Shown here: positions 18,932 through 29,580 of the stretch, piece after piece
How the letters are laid out: the number at the start of each line of letters is the position of its first letter
Position numbering within the stretch: the first letter of the stretch is position 1
Assembly (NCBI RefSeq): GCF_002280785.1
Contig: NZ_NCEQ01000006.1
Location: forward strand, 186,001-250,000
Length of the DNA stretch: 64,000 bases
Direction of reading: 5' to 3'
From: Brevundimonas subvibrioides
GTDB taxonomy: Bacteria > Pseudomonadota > Alphaproteobacteria > Caulobacterales > Caulobacteraceae
Position numbers and translations under genes: made by a program
Notes under the pieces: generated by a model
What the model was told of the DNA's origin: nothing
Databases searched by the model: none
What the model saw: only the letters and a program-made list of their open reading frames with translations

Positions 18932-20494
18932 TCAGGCGTCGTGAAGCCGCGCGCTGCCGCCCTCGACGACCATCGACTTGCGCGTCGACAGCACGCCCGT
19001 CCGGTCGTGAACCTGGTCCAGCACCTTGAAGTCGGTGCGCCAGCGCTCGGGCGTCACCTCGCAGACGACATAGCCGCGCTGCGAGTTGTTGAACTTCAGC
19101 TGCGGGTTCACCGACTGGATCGCCGCCATGTCGGGCCGCTGGTCGACCCCGTCGCCGCCGGAGCTGATGGAGGTGGCGACGAACTCGGTCGCGATCGGCT
19201 CGCCTTCCGGATTGCGGCCGTCGATGAACAGTTCGCCCGCATAGTTCTGATGCTCGTCGCCCGTCAGGACGACGACGTTGTCGATGCGCCGATCCTTGAT
19301 GTGGTTCAGAAGCCGCGCCCGGGGTACGCGATATCCGGCCCAGCTGTCCGGGTTGACGCCATAGTCGTCGCCCGGGTTGCGATCCAGGTCCATGACCATG
19401 ATCTGCTGGGCGAGCGATTGCCACTTCGCCTGCGAGCGGTTCAGCCCGTCGAACAGCCAGGCCTGCTGCGCCTCGCCCAGGATCTCGGCCTCACGCGCAT
19501 CGATGGCTTCGCAACTCGAGTTGAACCGGTCTCCGCAGGGCTGGTCCGAGCGGAACTGTCGGGTGTCGAGCAGGTGCACGTCCAGCAGGTCGCCGTAGGT
19601 CGCCTTGCGATACAGCTGCATCTGGGAGCCGCGCGGGAAGGACGACCGGCGCAGCGGCATATGCTCGTAGAAGGCCTGCATCGCGGCCGCCTTGCGCAGG
19701 GCGAAGACCTCGGCCGGCGATCCGTCCTGATCGATGTCGGAGACCCAGTTGTTATCGATCTCGTGGTCGTCCCAGACCACGAACCAGGCCGCCGACTGGC
19801 GCGCCGACTGAAGATCGGAATCCATCGTGTACTGGGCGTACCGGCGGCGGTAGTCGTCGACGGAATAGATCTCCCCGCCCTGATGGACGCGCAGGTTCTC
19901 CTGGGTCGATGTCCCGCCGTAGGTGCGGTTGCCGCGTCCCTCGTAGATGTAGTCCCCGTAGAAGAAGACGAAATCCAGGTCCTCGGCCGCCATCTTGCGG
20001 TGGGCGGTGTAATAGCCGCTCTCGATCGCCTGACAGCCGGCGACGCCGAATTTCACCTGGGCCAGGGACGCGCCCACGACCGGCGTGGTCTTGGCGCGGC
20101 CGACGCCGGACCGTTCGCTGCCGACGCGGAAGCGATAGAAATACGGGCGGCCGGGCTCCAGCCCTTCAACCTCGACATGGACCGAATGCCCCAGTTCCGG
20201 GCGGGCGATGGCCTCGCCGGAACGCACGATCGTGCGGAAACCGGCGTCGGCGGCGACTTCCCAGGTCACGGCCATCGCCTGGCGCGGCATGCCGTAGCCG
20301 GGCTCCATCGGCCGGGGCGCCAGCCGCGTCCAGATGACGAACCCGTCGGGCAGGGGATCGCCGGCGGCGACGCCCAGCTGGAAAGGATTCTCGTCGAACA
20401 CCGCCTGGGCCAGGCCCTCGCGAGGCAGGGTGACCGCGGCCGATCCGGCGCCGAGGCCGGTCAGAAGCAGGCGGCGCGACAGGAACAGGGACAT
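18932..20494 (-). CDS. phoD: PhoD-like alkaline phosphatase/phosphodiesterase, Tat-exported
   Basis: 520 aa from the ATG at 20494, preceded by GGAG at good spacing; an ATG four codons upstream is an alternative. The N-terminus MSLFLSRRLLLTGLGAGS has the twin arginine and hydrophobic core of a Tat signal. A PhoD N-domain follows (FQLGVAAGDPLPDGFVIWTRLAP), then the metallophosphatase region with FFYGDYIYEGR, WDDHEIDNNWVSD and VVLTGDEHQNYAGEL, covering Fe/Ca-binding residues. Periplasmic or secreted hydrolysis of phosphate esters; no pho box was looked for with confidence. Confidence 0.92.
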   Translation of the reverse strand: MSLFLSRRLLLTGLGAGSAAVTLPREGLAQAVFDENPFQLGVAAGDPLPDGFVIWTRLAPRPMEPGYGMPRQAMAVTWEVAADAGFRTIVRSGEAIARPELGHSVHVEVEGLEPGRPYFYRFRVGSERSGVGRAKTTPVVGASLAQVKFGVAGCQAIESGYYTAHRKMAAEDLDFVFFYGDYIYEGRGNRTYGGTSTQENLRVHQGGEIYSVDDYRRRYAQYTMDSDLQSARQSAAWFVVWDDHEIDNNWVSDIDQDGSPAEVFALRKAAAMQAFYEHMPLRRSSFPRGSQMQLYRKATYGDLLDVHLLDTRQFRSDQPCGDRFNSSCEAIDAREAEILGEAQQAWLFDGLNRSQAKWQSLAQQIMVMDLDRNPGDDYGVNPDSWAGYRVPRARLLNHIKDRRIDNVVVLTGDEHQNYAGELFIDGRNPEGEPIATEFVATSISSGGDGVDQRPDMAAIQSVNPQLKFNNSQRGYVVCEVTPERWRTDFKVLDQVHDRTGVLSTRKSMVVEGGSARLHDA

Positions 20495-20655
20495 GGCGAA
20501 CTCCAATCAGGCGGCCTCGATAGACCTCTGATGTGACAGTCAGGTTTTGTACGCTATCCGACATTGTCAGAAATAAGAGGGTTGTAAGGCCAAGCTTCGG
20601 GAGGTCATGTTACGGCCAGGCAGCAGGGGGCTGTCTCATCACGGAGGAGGCTACA

Positions 20656-21093
20656 ATGAAGACCTCAATGTTCACGGCGTCGCTTTGTGCGGCGGCTCTT
20701 TTCGCAACCGGGGCCAGCGCCCAACAGAGCGTGTCTCTCTCCGCCGGTTTCGTACCGGATCCAGTGACGGTCGAACTCTATTCGGGCGGCGGCAATCAGG
20801 CCTCCGATCTGGGAAGTTCCTGCGTCGGGACGGTCGGAAGCAGCCCGGATGTCGTGCTGAACTTCAACTCGTCCGGCGGTCGTCTCGCCATCGGCGTCCT
20901 GGCCGGAACCGACACCAGCCTGGTGATCAACGGGCCCGACGGCCGCTTCTATTGCAACGATGACAACAGCGGCCTCAACCCCGGTCTGGTCTGGGGACAG
21001 GCGCCCAGCGGCCAGTACGACATCTGGGTCGGCGCCGTCGGCGACGCGGGCCCGGCGACCCTGGTCATCACCGAAGGCAGCCTCGACTACTGA
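20656..21093 (+). CDS. Secreted protein, tandem paralogue 1
   Basis: 145 aa with a signal peptide (MKTSMFTASLCAAALFATGASAQ). SD GGAGG lies 8 nt upstream of ATG 20656. The mature protein is a small beta-rich domain with two cysteines (SSCVGT and FYCNDD) and the block DTSLVINGPDGRFYCNDD, then SGQYDIWVGAVGD near the C-terminus. The layout resembles small PPC/CBM-like beta-sandwich domains, but I cannot assign a family. The next gene is a clear paralogue. Confidence 0.8.
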   Translation: MKTSMFTASLCAAALFATGASAQQSVSLSAGFVPDPVTVELYSGGGNQASDLGSSCVGTVGSSPDVVLNFNSSGGRLAIGVLAGTDTSLVINGPDGRFYCNDDNSGLNPGLVWGQAPSGQYDIWVGAVGDAGPATLVITEGSLDY

Positions 21094-21115
21094 TTCTTTC
21101 ATCCGGACTGATGAT

Positions 21116-21141
21116 GCCGGGCCTCGCCTTGGGGGCCCGGC
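21116..21141. terminator. GC-rich hairpin after secreted paralogue 1
   Basis: GCCGGGCC (21116-21123) and GGCCCGGC (21134-21141) form a perfect 8-bp stem with a 10-nt loop. No T-run follows, so it may only attenuate or protect the upstream mRNA. Confidence 0.4.
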
Positions 21142-21199
21142 GAATTGGGAGCCCCGCGTTGCATCGGTGCACTCCTCCGTCAACCAAAGGACCCCAGCC

Positions 21200-21661
21200 A
21201 TGCGTACTGTACGTCTCGCCTCAGCCATCGCCGCTGCTCTGATGGCTGCCGCCGCCGCCACCACGGCTGCCGCACAGGACCCCAGCGCCGCCGCCACCTC
21301 GGGCAGCATGCGCGCCCGCGCCGGTTTCACCCCGGACCCTATCCAGGTCAGCATCTATTCGGGCGGGTCGATCGACGCCTCGCGCCTGGGCGGGGCCTGC
21401 GTCGGCATGATCGCCAGCGCGCCGGACTATGAATTCACCTATACGGCCGGCTCCTTCCCGCTGAGCTTCGGGGTCGTCTCCAACGGTGACACCAGCCTGG
21501 TCATCAACGGCCCGGACGGCCGCTGGTACTGCAATGATGACGCCGAGGGCCTGAACCCGGTCCTGACCTGGGGCCGTCCGCCGAGCGGCTCCTACGACAT
21601 CTGGGTCGGCGCCGTGGGAGAGGCTTCGTCCTCCACCCTGCTGATCACCGAGTCGAACTAA
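21200..21661 (+). CDS. Secreted protein, tandem paralogue 2
   Basis: 153 aa with a signal peptide ending at AAAQ near residue 26. It shares with the upstream gene the blocks GFTPDPIQVSIYSGG, GGACVGMI, DTSLVINGPDGRWYCNDD and PPSGSYDIWVGAVGE, including both cysteines, so the two arose by duplication. The mature chain has no catalytic motif I can see. Probably an extracellular or periplasmic binding/structural protein. Confidence 0.8.
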   Translation: MRTVRLASAIAAALMAAAAATTAAAQDPSAAATSGSMRARAGFTPDPIQVSIYSGGSIDASRLGGACVGMIASAPDYEFTYTAGSFPLSFGVVSNGDTSLVINGPDGRWYCNDDAEGLNPVLTWGRPPSGSYDIWVGAVGEASSSTLLITESN

Positions 21662-21665
21662 CCCG

Positions 21666-21691
21666 CCGGGCCGTCCGAAAGGGCGGCCCGG
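21666..21691. terminator. Convergent hairpin between secreted paralogue 2 and purL
   Basis: CCGGGCCG and CGGCCCGG form an 8-bp stem with a 10-nt loop in the 42-bp gap between convergent genes. Works in either direction as a stem; a TT follows on the plus side only. Confidence 0.5.
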
Positions 21692-21703
21692 TTCGTCCGG
21701 GTC

Positions 21704-23902
<2,199 letters not shown>

Positions 23903-23966
23903 GGCCGCGCCTCATAGCGGGACTCTCGCGTGAACCCAAGCACCCGCCTGAACTGGACCACTGATC

Positions 23967-24773
23967 TCAGGTCGCGGCGCGCCTCAGTCCGAGCACGATG
24001 ATCAGGCCGCCCCCCAGCACCAACAGCGATGCCGCCAGGGACCCGAACGCCAGGACGGCATTGCCCTTCTCCTGCTCGGCCACGAATACGCCCAACAATC
24101 CCCAGGCGATCGGCAGGGGGTAGGCCAGCACCCGCGTCCGCAAGGTGACGAACAGGCCCAGCGACGCCGCGACGACAACAGCGACCAGCGCCCACGCGGT
24201 CGGCGGAAGGATGGCCGGCAGGTCGCCGTTCCCTGTTGCGACGGTCAGAAGGTTCACCGGCGCCGCCACGGTCAGCCATCCCGCCAGCGCGGCGAGCGGC
24301 CAGATCGTCATCCATCGGTCCCGGTCGCCCTTCGCGAGGCTTCGGATGGCGTCCGCTTTCTGCAACAGCGGAATGAGCAGCACGATCAGCGACCCGAAGA
24401 TCAGTATGATCGTCGCCAGCTCCTGGTCCCAGGCGGCCGCCAGGATCCACCAGCCGATGCCGAGCAAAGCCAGAACCGACGGCCAGCCGAATGCGCGCAG
24501 CATCTCGGTCTCATGTGTCTTCGGCAGCAACTGGCGGACGGCGTAGATGATCAGCCCCAGATAGATCGGCCCCCAGATGGCGAAGGCCCAGCCGACGACC
24601 CGCAGGGTCGCGTCGCTGTCAGCAGCGAACTCGGCCGGCGATTGCCCGAGGTTCACCAGTTGTTGCAGTTGGCCGGTCGCCAGCGCGAAGACCATGCAGG
24701 CGAAGACAGCCAGCCTTCGGGTCTGCCGTGACGGGTCGGCGGGGACGAGAGTCGGAGGGGGCGAGGTGCTCAT
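23967..24773 (-). CDS. Multi-pass membrane protein, TspO/MBR-like
   Basis: 268 aa from ATG 24773, with about eight hydrophobic helices. The second segment WAFAIWGPIYLGLIIYAVRQ is the kind of Trp/Pro-rich helix seen in the longer tryptophan-rich sensory (TspO-related) proteins; further Trp residues line later helices. No other motif is visible. It sits between purQ and purL; purL lies 64 bp downstream, so it may be part of that transcript without a functional link. Confidence 0.6.
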   Translation of the reverse strand: MSTSPPPTLVPADPSRQTRRLAVFACMVFALATGQLQQLVNLGQSPAEFAADSDATLRVVGWAFAIWGPIYLGLIIYAVRQLLPKTHETEMLRAFGWPSVLALLGIGWWILAAAWDQELATIILIFGSLIVLLIPLLQKADAIRSLAKGDRDRWMTIWPLAALAGWLTVAAPVNLLTVATGNGDLPAILPPTAWALVAVVVAASLGLFVTLRTRVLAYPLPIAWGLLGVFVAEQEKGNAVLAFGSLAASLLVLGGGLIIVLGLRRAAT

Positions 24774-24870
24774 ACCCAACACTACGCACATCACGTATCA
24801 AAGTTCAGCCGGAACCGGCTGTTCGGCGATACGCTATCTTTCCCACATCCCCCGAACAGGAGCGCTGACC

Positions 24871-25041
24871 ATGGTCGATCCCAAAATTCCCGCCGAATCG
24901 CCTGACCCCGACACCGAAGAAGTCGAGACCAATCTTGCGCTGGAACAGGGTCTGGGCGTCGGCGCCAGAGAACTCGCCTCGATCGGCGAGTCCGGCGCCG
25001 AGGGCACCCTCGAACGCGACGAGGATTCCGACGAAGCCTAG
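24871..25041 (+). CDS. Small acidic protein of unknown function
   Basis: 56 aa from ATG 24871 with AGGAGC 9 nt upstream. The composition is very acidic (about a third Asp/Glu) and lacks hydrophobic stretches, so it is probably a soluble and perhaps disordered cytoplasmic protein. It is divergent from the TspO-like gene, and its stop overlaps the purQ stop convergently by 3 bp. Reality rests on the SD, codon usage and the protein-like composition. Confidence 0.55.
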   Translation: MVDPKIPAESPDPDTEEVETNLALEQGLGVGARELASIGESGAEGTLERDEDSDEA

Positions 25042-25700
25042 GCCGCCGCGTAGATCGACCGGAACAGGGTCGCGCCGTCCGCGGAGCCCAGCTCGGCCTC
25101 GAAGGCGCGGTCAGGGTGGGGCATCATCCCCAGCACATTGCCGCGCGCGTTCTGCAGCCCGGCGATATCGGCGACAGACCCGTTCGGATTGTCGACATAG
25201 CGGAACACGACCTGACCCTCGCCCTCGATCCGGGCGAGGGTCTCTGCGTCGGCGAAGTAATTCCCGTCGCCATTGCCCTGGGTCATGACGACCTCGCGCT
25301 GGCCTTGATAGCCGGCGGTGAAACGGGTCTGGCCGTTGGCGACTTCCAGCGAGATCGGCTTGCAGACGTATTTCAGCCCGGCGTTGCGCAGCAGCGCGCC
25401 CGGCAGCATCCCGGCCTCGCAGAGGATCTGGAAGCCGTTGCAAATGCCGACGACAACGACCCCGTCGTCCGCCGCCTTCTTCACCGCCTGCATCACCGGC
25501 GACTGCGCCGCCATCGCTCCGCAGCGCAGGTAGTCGCCGTAGGAAAAGCCACCCGGCAACACGATCAGGTCGAGGCCCGAAGGCAATTCGGTCTCCTGAT
25601 GCCAGACCATCTCGACCCGCTCGTTGGTCGAGCGTTCGATGGCGACCTTGCAGTCGCGATCACAGTTGGACCCGGGAAAGACGATGACGGCTGCGCTCAT
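25038..25700 (-). CDS. purQ: Phosphoribosylformylglycinamidine synthase, glutaminase subunit
   Basis: 220 aa class-I glutamine amidotransferase supplying ammonia to PurL. Nucleophile Cys87 in [11 protein letters not shown]; oxyanion region [14 protein letters not shown]; catalytic His and Glu region near the C-terminus in [11 protein letters not shown]. Full length. Upstream neighbour in the same direction is a YbhB-like gene about 155 bp away. Confidence 0.97.
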   Translation of the reverse strand: MSAAVIVFPGSNCDRDCKVAIERSTNERVEMVWHQETELPSGLDLIVLPGGFSYGDYLRCGAMAAQSPVMQAVKKAADDGVVVVGICNGFQILCEAGMLPGALLRNAGLKYVCKPISLEVANGQTRFTAGYQGQREVVMTQGNGDGNYFADAETLARIEGEGQVVFRYVDNPNGSVADIAGLQNARGNVLGMMPHPDRAFEAELGSADGATLFRSIYAAA

Positions 25701-25733
25701 GGCGCGGGCGTTTAGCAGGGATTGTCCGGCTTG

Positions 25734-25856
25734 TCAGTGCGCGGGTTCGACGAGTCCGGGACGCACCTCTATGCGATCCACGCGGTCTTCCATATGGCCC
25801 AGGCGATTGTAGATATTGCCCACATCCTGCTGGATCGCGACAAGGTGGCCTCGAAC
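25734..25856 (-). pseudogene. Possible remnant of a coiled-coil gene after the YbhB stop
   Basis: Directly after the YbhB TGA the same frame reads 40 more codons ending in TGA at 25734. The sequence HLVAIQQDVGNIYNRLGHM followed by EDRVDRIEVR has the heptad pattern of small coiled-coil proteins, and looks protein-like unlike the other frames. No start codon precedes it other than an internal GTG or ATG, so it may be the tail of a decayed gene, or a 29-aa protein from that GTG. Weak. Confidence 0.3.
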
Positions 25857-26321
25857 TCAGCCCCTGTTCTCGTAGGTCGCCGTGATCGACGCCTTGGCCA
25901 GGGTGTGAAAGTGCAGGTTGAAGCCGTATTTGGCGCCCGAATCCCCGGGCGTCAGCGGCAGGCTGTCCACGTCGACGGCGAACACTGTGAAGACATAGCG
26001 GTGCGGACCGTGGCCTGCAGGCGGAGCGGCCCCGCCGAAGCCGGGCTCGCCGTAGTCGGTTCGACCCTCGACCGCGCCGGCCGGCACGGGACCGCCGGTC
26101 GGGATCTCGCGGACGTCGGCGGGGATGTTGGCCACCGTCCAGTGCCAGAAGCCCGACCCCGTCGGCGCGTCCGGATCGAACACGGTGATGGCATAAGACT
26201 TCGTGCCCTCTGGCGCCCCCGACCATGCCAGATGCGGCGAGGTGTTGCCCCTGGCCTGGACCTGGTCGTCCTTCAGCGTCCCGCCGTCGGTGAGGTCGTT
26301 GGAGGTCAGGATGAAGGTCAT
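25857..26321 (-). CDS. YbhB/YbcL-family (Raf-kinase-inhibitor-like, PEBP) protein
   Basis: 154 aa from ATG 26321. PEBP fold markers: NTSPHLAWSGAPEGTKSYAI, the ligand-site DPDAPTGSGFWHW and HRYVFTVFAVD, and a C-terminal HTLAKASITATY. Bacterial members are cytoplasmic or periplasmic with no firm biochemical role; no signal peptide is present. It is inserted between purS and purQ on the same strand. Confidence 0.92.
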   Translation of the reverse strand: MTFILTSNDLTDGGTLKDDQVQARGNTSPHLAWSGAPEGTKSYAITVFDPDAPTGSGFWHWTVANIPADVREIPTGGPVPAGAVEGRTDYGEPGFGGAAPPAGHGPHRYVFTVFAVDVDSLPLTPGDSGAKYGFNLHFHTLAKASITATYENRG

Positions 26322-26372
26322 GGGTCGCGCCTTGCGTGAGGAGTCTGAAACCACCGCCGCCTGTGGCGGTTG

Positions 26373-26609
26373 CTACGCCAGTTCGATCCGGTAGCTCTCG
26401 ATGACCGTATTGGCCAGTAGGGTCTCGCACATCTTCCCCGCCTCTGCGGCAGGGTCTTCAACGCCATCGAGATCGAACTCGATCAGCTTGCCGACACGGG
26501 CATTGGCGACGCCGGCCCAGCCCAGACCCTTCAGGGCGCCTTCGACGGCCTTGCCCTGGACGTCCAGAACGCCGGGCTTCAGGAAAACGTGAACCTTGAC
26601 CCTGGCCAT
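26373..26609 (-). CDS. purS: Phosphoribosylformylglycinamidine synthase, PurS subunit
   Basis: 78 aa, the normal length of PurS. Pattern VKVHVFLKPGVLDVQGKAVE then GLGWAGVANARVGKLIEF matches the small alpha/beta dimer that bridges PurL and PurQ. The ATG overlaps the purC stop as TGATG, so the two are translationally coupled. Confidence 0.96.
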   Translation of the reverse strand: MARVKVHVFLKPGVLDVQGKAVEGALKGLGWAGVANARVGKLIEFDLDGVEDPAAEAGKMCETLLANTVIESYRIELA

Positions 26610-27370
26610 CAGTGCAGTCCCCCCTGAATCACGGTCGGCATGTCCTTCATGATGCCGAGGCGTTTGGCGACCTCGGTATAGCTCTCGATCACATTGCCCA
26701 GGTCGCGGCGGAACCGGTCCTTGTCCATCTTCTCGCCGGTCGCCGTGTCCCACAGGCGGCAGCTGTCCGGGCTGATCTCGTCGGCCAGGATGACCCGGCT
26801 GAAGTCGTTTTCCCACACCCGGCCGAACTCGATCTTGAAGTCCACCAGGGTGATCCCGACCGCGCCGAACATGCCCGACAGATAGTCGTTCACGCGCAGG
26901 GTCATGGCCAGGATGTCGTCGATCTCCTGGGTCGAGGCCCAGTTGAACGCCGTGATGTGCTCTTCCGTCACCATCGGGTCGTTCAGCTCATCCTTCTTGT
27001 AATAGAATTCGATGATCGAACGGGGCAGGGGCGTGCCCTCCTCCTGGCCCAGGCGCGTCGCCAGCGAGCCGGCCACGATGTTGCGGCACACCACTTCGAG
27101 CGGAATGATCTCGACTTCGCGGATCAGCTGCTCGCGCAGGTTCAGTCGCTTGATGAAGTGGTTGGTGACGCCGATGCCGTTCAGGCGCGTCATCACGAAC
27201 TCGCTGATGCGGTTGTTGATGACGCCCTTGCCTTCCAGCGTCGCCTTCTTCTGGGCATTGAAGGCCGTGGCGTCGTCCTTGAAATACTGGATCAGGGTGC
27301 CGGGCTCCGGTCCTTCGTAAAGGATCTTGGCCTTGCCTTCGTAGATCTTCTTGCGCTTCGAATTCATCAT
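26609..27370 (-). CDS. purC: SAICAR synthetase
   Basis: Phosphoribosylaminoimidazole-succinocarboxamide synthase, 253 aa. N-terminal [14 protein letters not shown] loop, [19 protein letters not shown] signature, and VDFKIEFGR plus [14 protein letters not shown] for metal and substrate. ATGATG at the start gives two possible initiators. First gene of the purC-purS unit; a 300-bp leader separates it from a divergent gene. Confidence 0.97.
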   Translation of the reverse strand: MMNSKRKKIYEGKAKILYEGPEPGTLIQYFKDDATAFNAQKKATLEGKGVINNRISEFVMTRLNGIGVTNHFIKRLNLREQLIREVEIIPLEVVCRNIVAGSLATRLGQEEGTPLPRSIIEFYYKKDELNDPMVTEEHITAFNWASTQEIDDILAMTLRVNDYLSGMFGAVGITLVDFKIEFGRVWENDFSRVILADEISPDSCRLWDTATGEKMDKDRFRRDLGNVIESYTEVAKRLGIMKDMPTVIQGGLH

Positions 27371-27670
27371 CTTGGTCCCAGGCGGGATGGCGCATCGCCC
27401 GAAAACGAAAATCGCGCGGCCAGAAAACTCGTCTGGGCGGCGCGATCCGGTCTCGAGCTGTGCGGGAAATGGGTCGCGCGGTCCTTAGCGGAAACTGCCG
27501 TGCGACACAAACGAACCCATGTGCGGACTCCGGCGCCACAGGTGGGTATCGTCCGTGAACGGGACGCCGCATGCGAGCCGTTATCCGTTGCGTTGCAGGG
27601 GTCTGGAGCGATAGACCACCTCGGCGGAGCCGTCTCATTCTCTGGCCCGCGACGAATGGACTGACGACTG
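27371..27670. other. Divergent leader between purC and the ATPase zeta gene
   Basis: 300 bp with no coding frame I trust. It must hold the promoters for both divergent genes. On the minus strand CCCGCCTGGGA lies just before the purC ATG, reminiscent of the 3' part of a ZTP riboswitch, but the 5' conserved part is not visible, so I do not call one. Confidence 0.45.
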
Positions 27671-27994
27671 ATGACGACCTTCAATGATCGGGAAAAGGGC
27701 TTCGAGTCCAAGTTCGCGCTCGATCAGGAGCAGGAATTCAAGGCCATGGCCCGGCGCAACAAGCTGTTGGGTCTGTGGGCGGCCGAGAAGATGGGCCTGA
27801 GCCCCGATTCGGCCGAGGAATACGGCAAGGCCGTCGTCCGTGCCGATTTCGAACAGCCGGGCGACGAAGATGTGTTCCGCAAGATCGCCGGCGACTTCAA
27901 GGGCTCCGGCCTGAGTGTCTCCGAGGGCGAGATCCGCTCCAAGATGGACGAACTGGCCTCCATGGCCCGCGACCAGGTCCGGGCCGGGGAGTAA
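27671..27994 (+). CDS. F1-ATPase inhibitor, zeta subunit (DUF1476)
   Basis: 107 aa. Matches the DUF1476 pattern: FNDREKGFESKFALDQEQEFK then ARRNKLLGLWAAEKMGL and a four-helix remainder with IRSKMDELASMARDQV. In alphaproteobacteria such as Paracoccus this protein binds F1-ATPase and blocks ATP hydrolysis. Full length, cytoplasmic, single gene. Confidence 0.93.
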   Translation: MTTFNDREKGFESKFALDQEQEFKAMARRNKLLGLWAAEKMGLSPDSAEEYGKAVVRADFEQPGDEDVFRKIAGDFKGSGLSVSEGEIRSKMDELASMARDQVRAGE

Positions 27995-28004
27995 TCCCGC
28001 TTTT

Positions 28005-28205
28005 CGTCATCCTCCGGCGAGCGTAGCGAGACCGGGGGACATAGCGGCGCGCGAGAGCGCGAACCTGCCGCGACTTGTCTGCATCCGACAGTCTGCCTGA
28101 ACAGATCGCCTTCGGCGCCTCCCCCGGTCCGATCTTCGATCGGCCGAAGGATGACTATGGGGCCCCCGGTCTGCGCCGCAAGGGCGGCTTGCCGGAGGAT
28201 GACGA
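28005..28205. repeat. Inverted repeat element between DUF1476 and fasciclin genes
   Basis: CGTCATCCTCCGGC at 28005-28018 is mirrored by GCCGGAGGATGACG at 28191-28204. Further nested pieces (CTCCCCCGGTCCG, GGCCCCCGGTC, GGCCGAAGGATGAC) make this a multi-armed palindrome like the others in the window. It accounts for most of the 353 bp without a gene at 27995-28347. Confidence 0.7.
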
Positions 28206-28210
28206 GCAGA

Positions 28211-28250
28211 CAACAAAAAAGGGCCGCAACGGGGGGGAGCTGCGGCCCTT
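28211..28250 (-). terminator. Rho-independent terminator of the fasciclin lipoprotein gene
   Basis: On the minus strand AAGGGCCGCA / TGCGGCCCTT makes a 10-bp stem with a 12-nt loop, followed by a run of Ts (TTTTTTGTTG). It lies about 100 bp after the gene ending at 28348. Confidence 0.85.
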
Positions 28251-28347
28251 CCTTGATCGGGGGCTGGGGGGAATAGCCTCACCCGATGTCTTTTGCGTCT
28301 CTCGCCTCAGTCAAATGCGGCAAGACGCAAAGGGTTCACCGAAAAAT

Positions 28348-28965
28348 TCAGTCCGGCATCACGACGGTGTCGATGACGTGAACCACACCGTTCGATTGCA
28401 GGACGTCGGCCTGTGTCACGCGCGAGGTTCCGCCGTTCTCGTCGGTCAGGGTGACCGAACCGTCCGGGTTCACGTTGACCGTCAGGGTGTCGCCTTCGAC
28501 GGTGGTCAGTTCGACCTTGCCGGCGTTGGCCTGGGCCTGGGTGGCCAGATCGGCGGCGGTCAGACGGCCGGGCACGACGTGATAGGTCAGGATCTTGGTC
28601 AGGTCAGCCTTGCCGGCGGGCGCCAGCAGGGCTTCGCGCGTTGCGACCGGCACCTTCTCGAAGGCGGCGTTGTCCGGCGCAAAGACCGTGAACGGACCGG
28701 GGCCCGACAGGGTCTCGGCCAGACCGGCGGCCTGCACGGCGCTGACCAGGGTGGTCAGATTCGAGGCCTTGGCGGCGTTGGCGACGATCGTGTCGCTGGG
28801 GCTCATCGAGGCGCCGCCCACGACCGGGTCGGTCGTGGCGGGGGCCATGGCAGCCGCCGGCGCGGCGTCGGTGGCGGCGTTGTCAGTCTCGGCGCCGCTG
28901 TTGCAGGCGGCCAGGCCCAGCAGGGCGGCCGAGGCGACGGTAATCGTGAGCAGACGGGTGTTCAT
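28348..28965 (-). CDS. Fasciclin (FAS1) domain lipoprotein
   Basis: 205 aa. Lipobox LLGLAACN predicts acylation at Cys21. An Ala/Thr-rich linker (22-50) precedes a single FAS1 domain with the family blocks LTTLVSAVQAAGLAETLSG, FTVFAPDNAAFEKVP, LTKILTYHVVPGRL and GVVHVIDTVVMP. FAS1 domains act in adhesion or matrix interactions. A second FAS1 protein is encoded at 40.5 kb. Own terminator downstream. Confidence 0.93.
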   Translation of the reverse strand: MNTRLLTITVASAALLGLAACNSGAETDNAATDAAPAAAMAPATTDPVVGGASMSPSDTIVANAAKASNLTTLVSAVQAAGLAETLSGPGPFTVFAPDNAAFEKVPVATREALLAPAGKADLTKILTYHVVPGRLTAADLATQAQANAGKVELTTVEGDTLTVNVNPDGSVTLTDENGGTSRVTQADVLQSNGVVHVIDTVVMPD

Positions 28966-29071
28966 GGCTTCTCTCCTGAGAACCGCCTGTGATCGGCGGC
29001 GTCGGACCTAAAGACGGGTGGGAGCCCGAAAGGATGCATGGCGGCTAAAACGCCGCAGGCGTCGCCCGCCT

Positions 29072-29575
29072 TCAGGCGTCCTCGGCGAGGAAGTCTTTCA
29101 GGATGGCCCAGCGTTCCGCCTTTTCCGTCAGGGTCCGGGATGCATGGGCCGGGCTGGACGACGGCAGGTCGATCAAGGTCAGCCCTTCGACGTCGGCAAG
29201 AACCTTGCGCCCGCCCTTCGCCGCCGTTGCGCCGTTGAAGGCGACGACCCTCAAGCTCGGCAGTCCGGCGATCAGGCCGCGCAGGTCCGCCGCCTCGGGC
29301 GACCGGATCGCGGCGTCCAGGCTTCCCGTCCGTTCCGCCGATGCGATCACGTCCCAGAGGCCGATGCCCGAGACTCGCAGAGCCTCGACGCGGTCGGGAT
29401 AGGCCATGGCGTGCAGGTCGCGACCGATGGCCACGCCGATCAGCCGCCAGAAGCCGTTCTGCGGGTGGGCATAGTACTCGGCGGCCTTCAGCGAGGCGTC
29501 GCCGGGCAGACTGCCGAGGACGAGGACGCGGGTCCGGTCGTCGGCGAGGGGCGCGAAGGCCCGTTTGACCGTCAC
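29072..29575 (-). CDS. DNA glycosylase of the hypoxanthine/deoxyinosine type (UDG superfamily)
   Basis: 167 aa from GTG 29575. UDG-fold motifs: VLVLGSLPGDASLKAAEYYAHP, NGFWRLIG, SGIGLWDVIASAER and VAFNGATAAKGG, ending with LPSSSPAH. This matches the DNA-deoxyinosine glycosylase (Mug-related) family, which removes hypoxanthine and sometimes uracil opposite other bases. It lies 5 bp downstream of the 2OG oxygenase gene, which itself follows purB closely: probably one transcript. Confidence 0.82.
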   Translation of the reverse strand: MTVKRAFAPLADDRTRVLVLGSLPGDASLKAAEYYAHPQNGFWRLIGVAIGRDLHAMAYPDRVEALRVSGIGLWDVIASAERTGSLDAAIRSPEAADLRGLIAGLPSLRVVAFNGATAAKGGRKVLADVEGLTLIDLPSSSPAHASRTLTEKAERWAILKDFLAEDA

Positions 29576-29580
29576 CGCCC

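Noticed and set aside
27371..27390. ZTP-riboswitch-like CCCGCCTGGGA before purC
   Set aside because: The conserved 5' half of the pfl/ZTP motif was not found in the leader; the short match can be chance.
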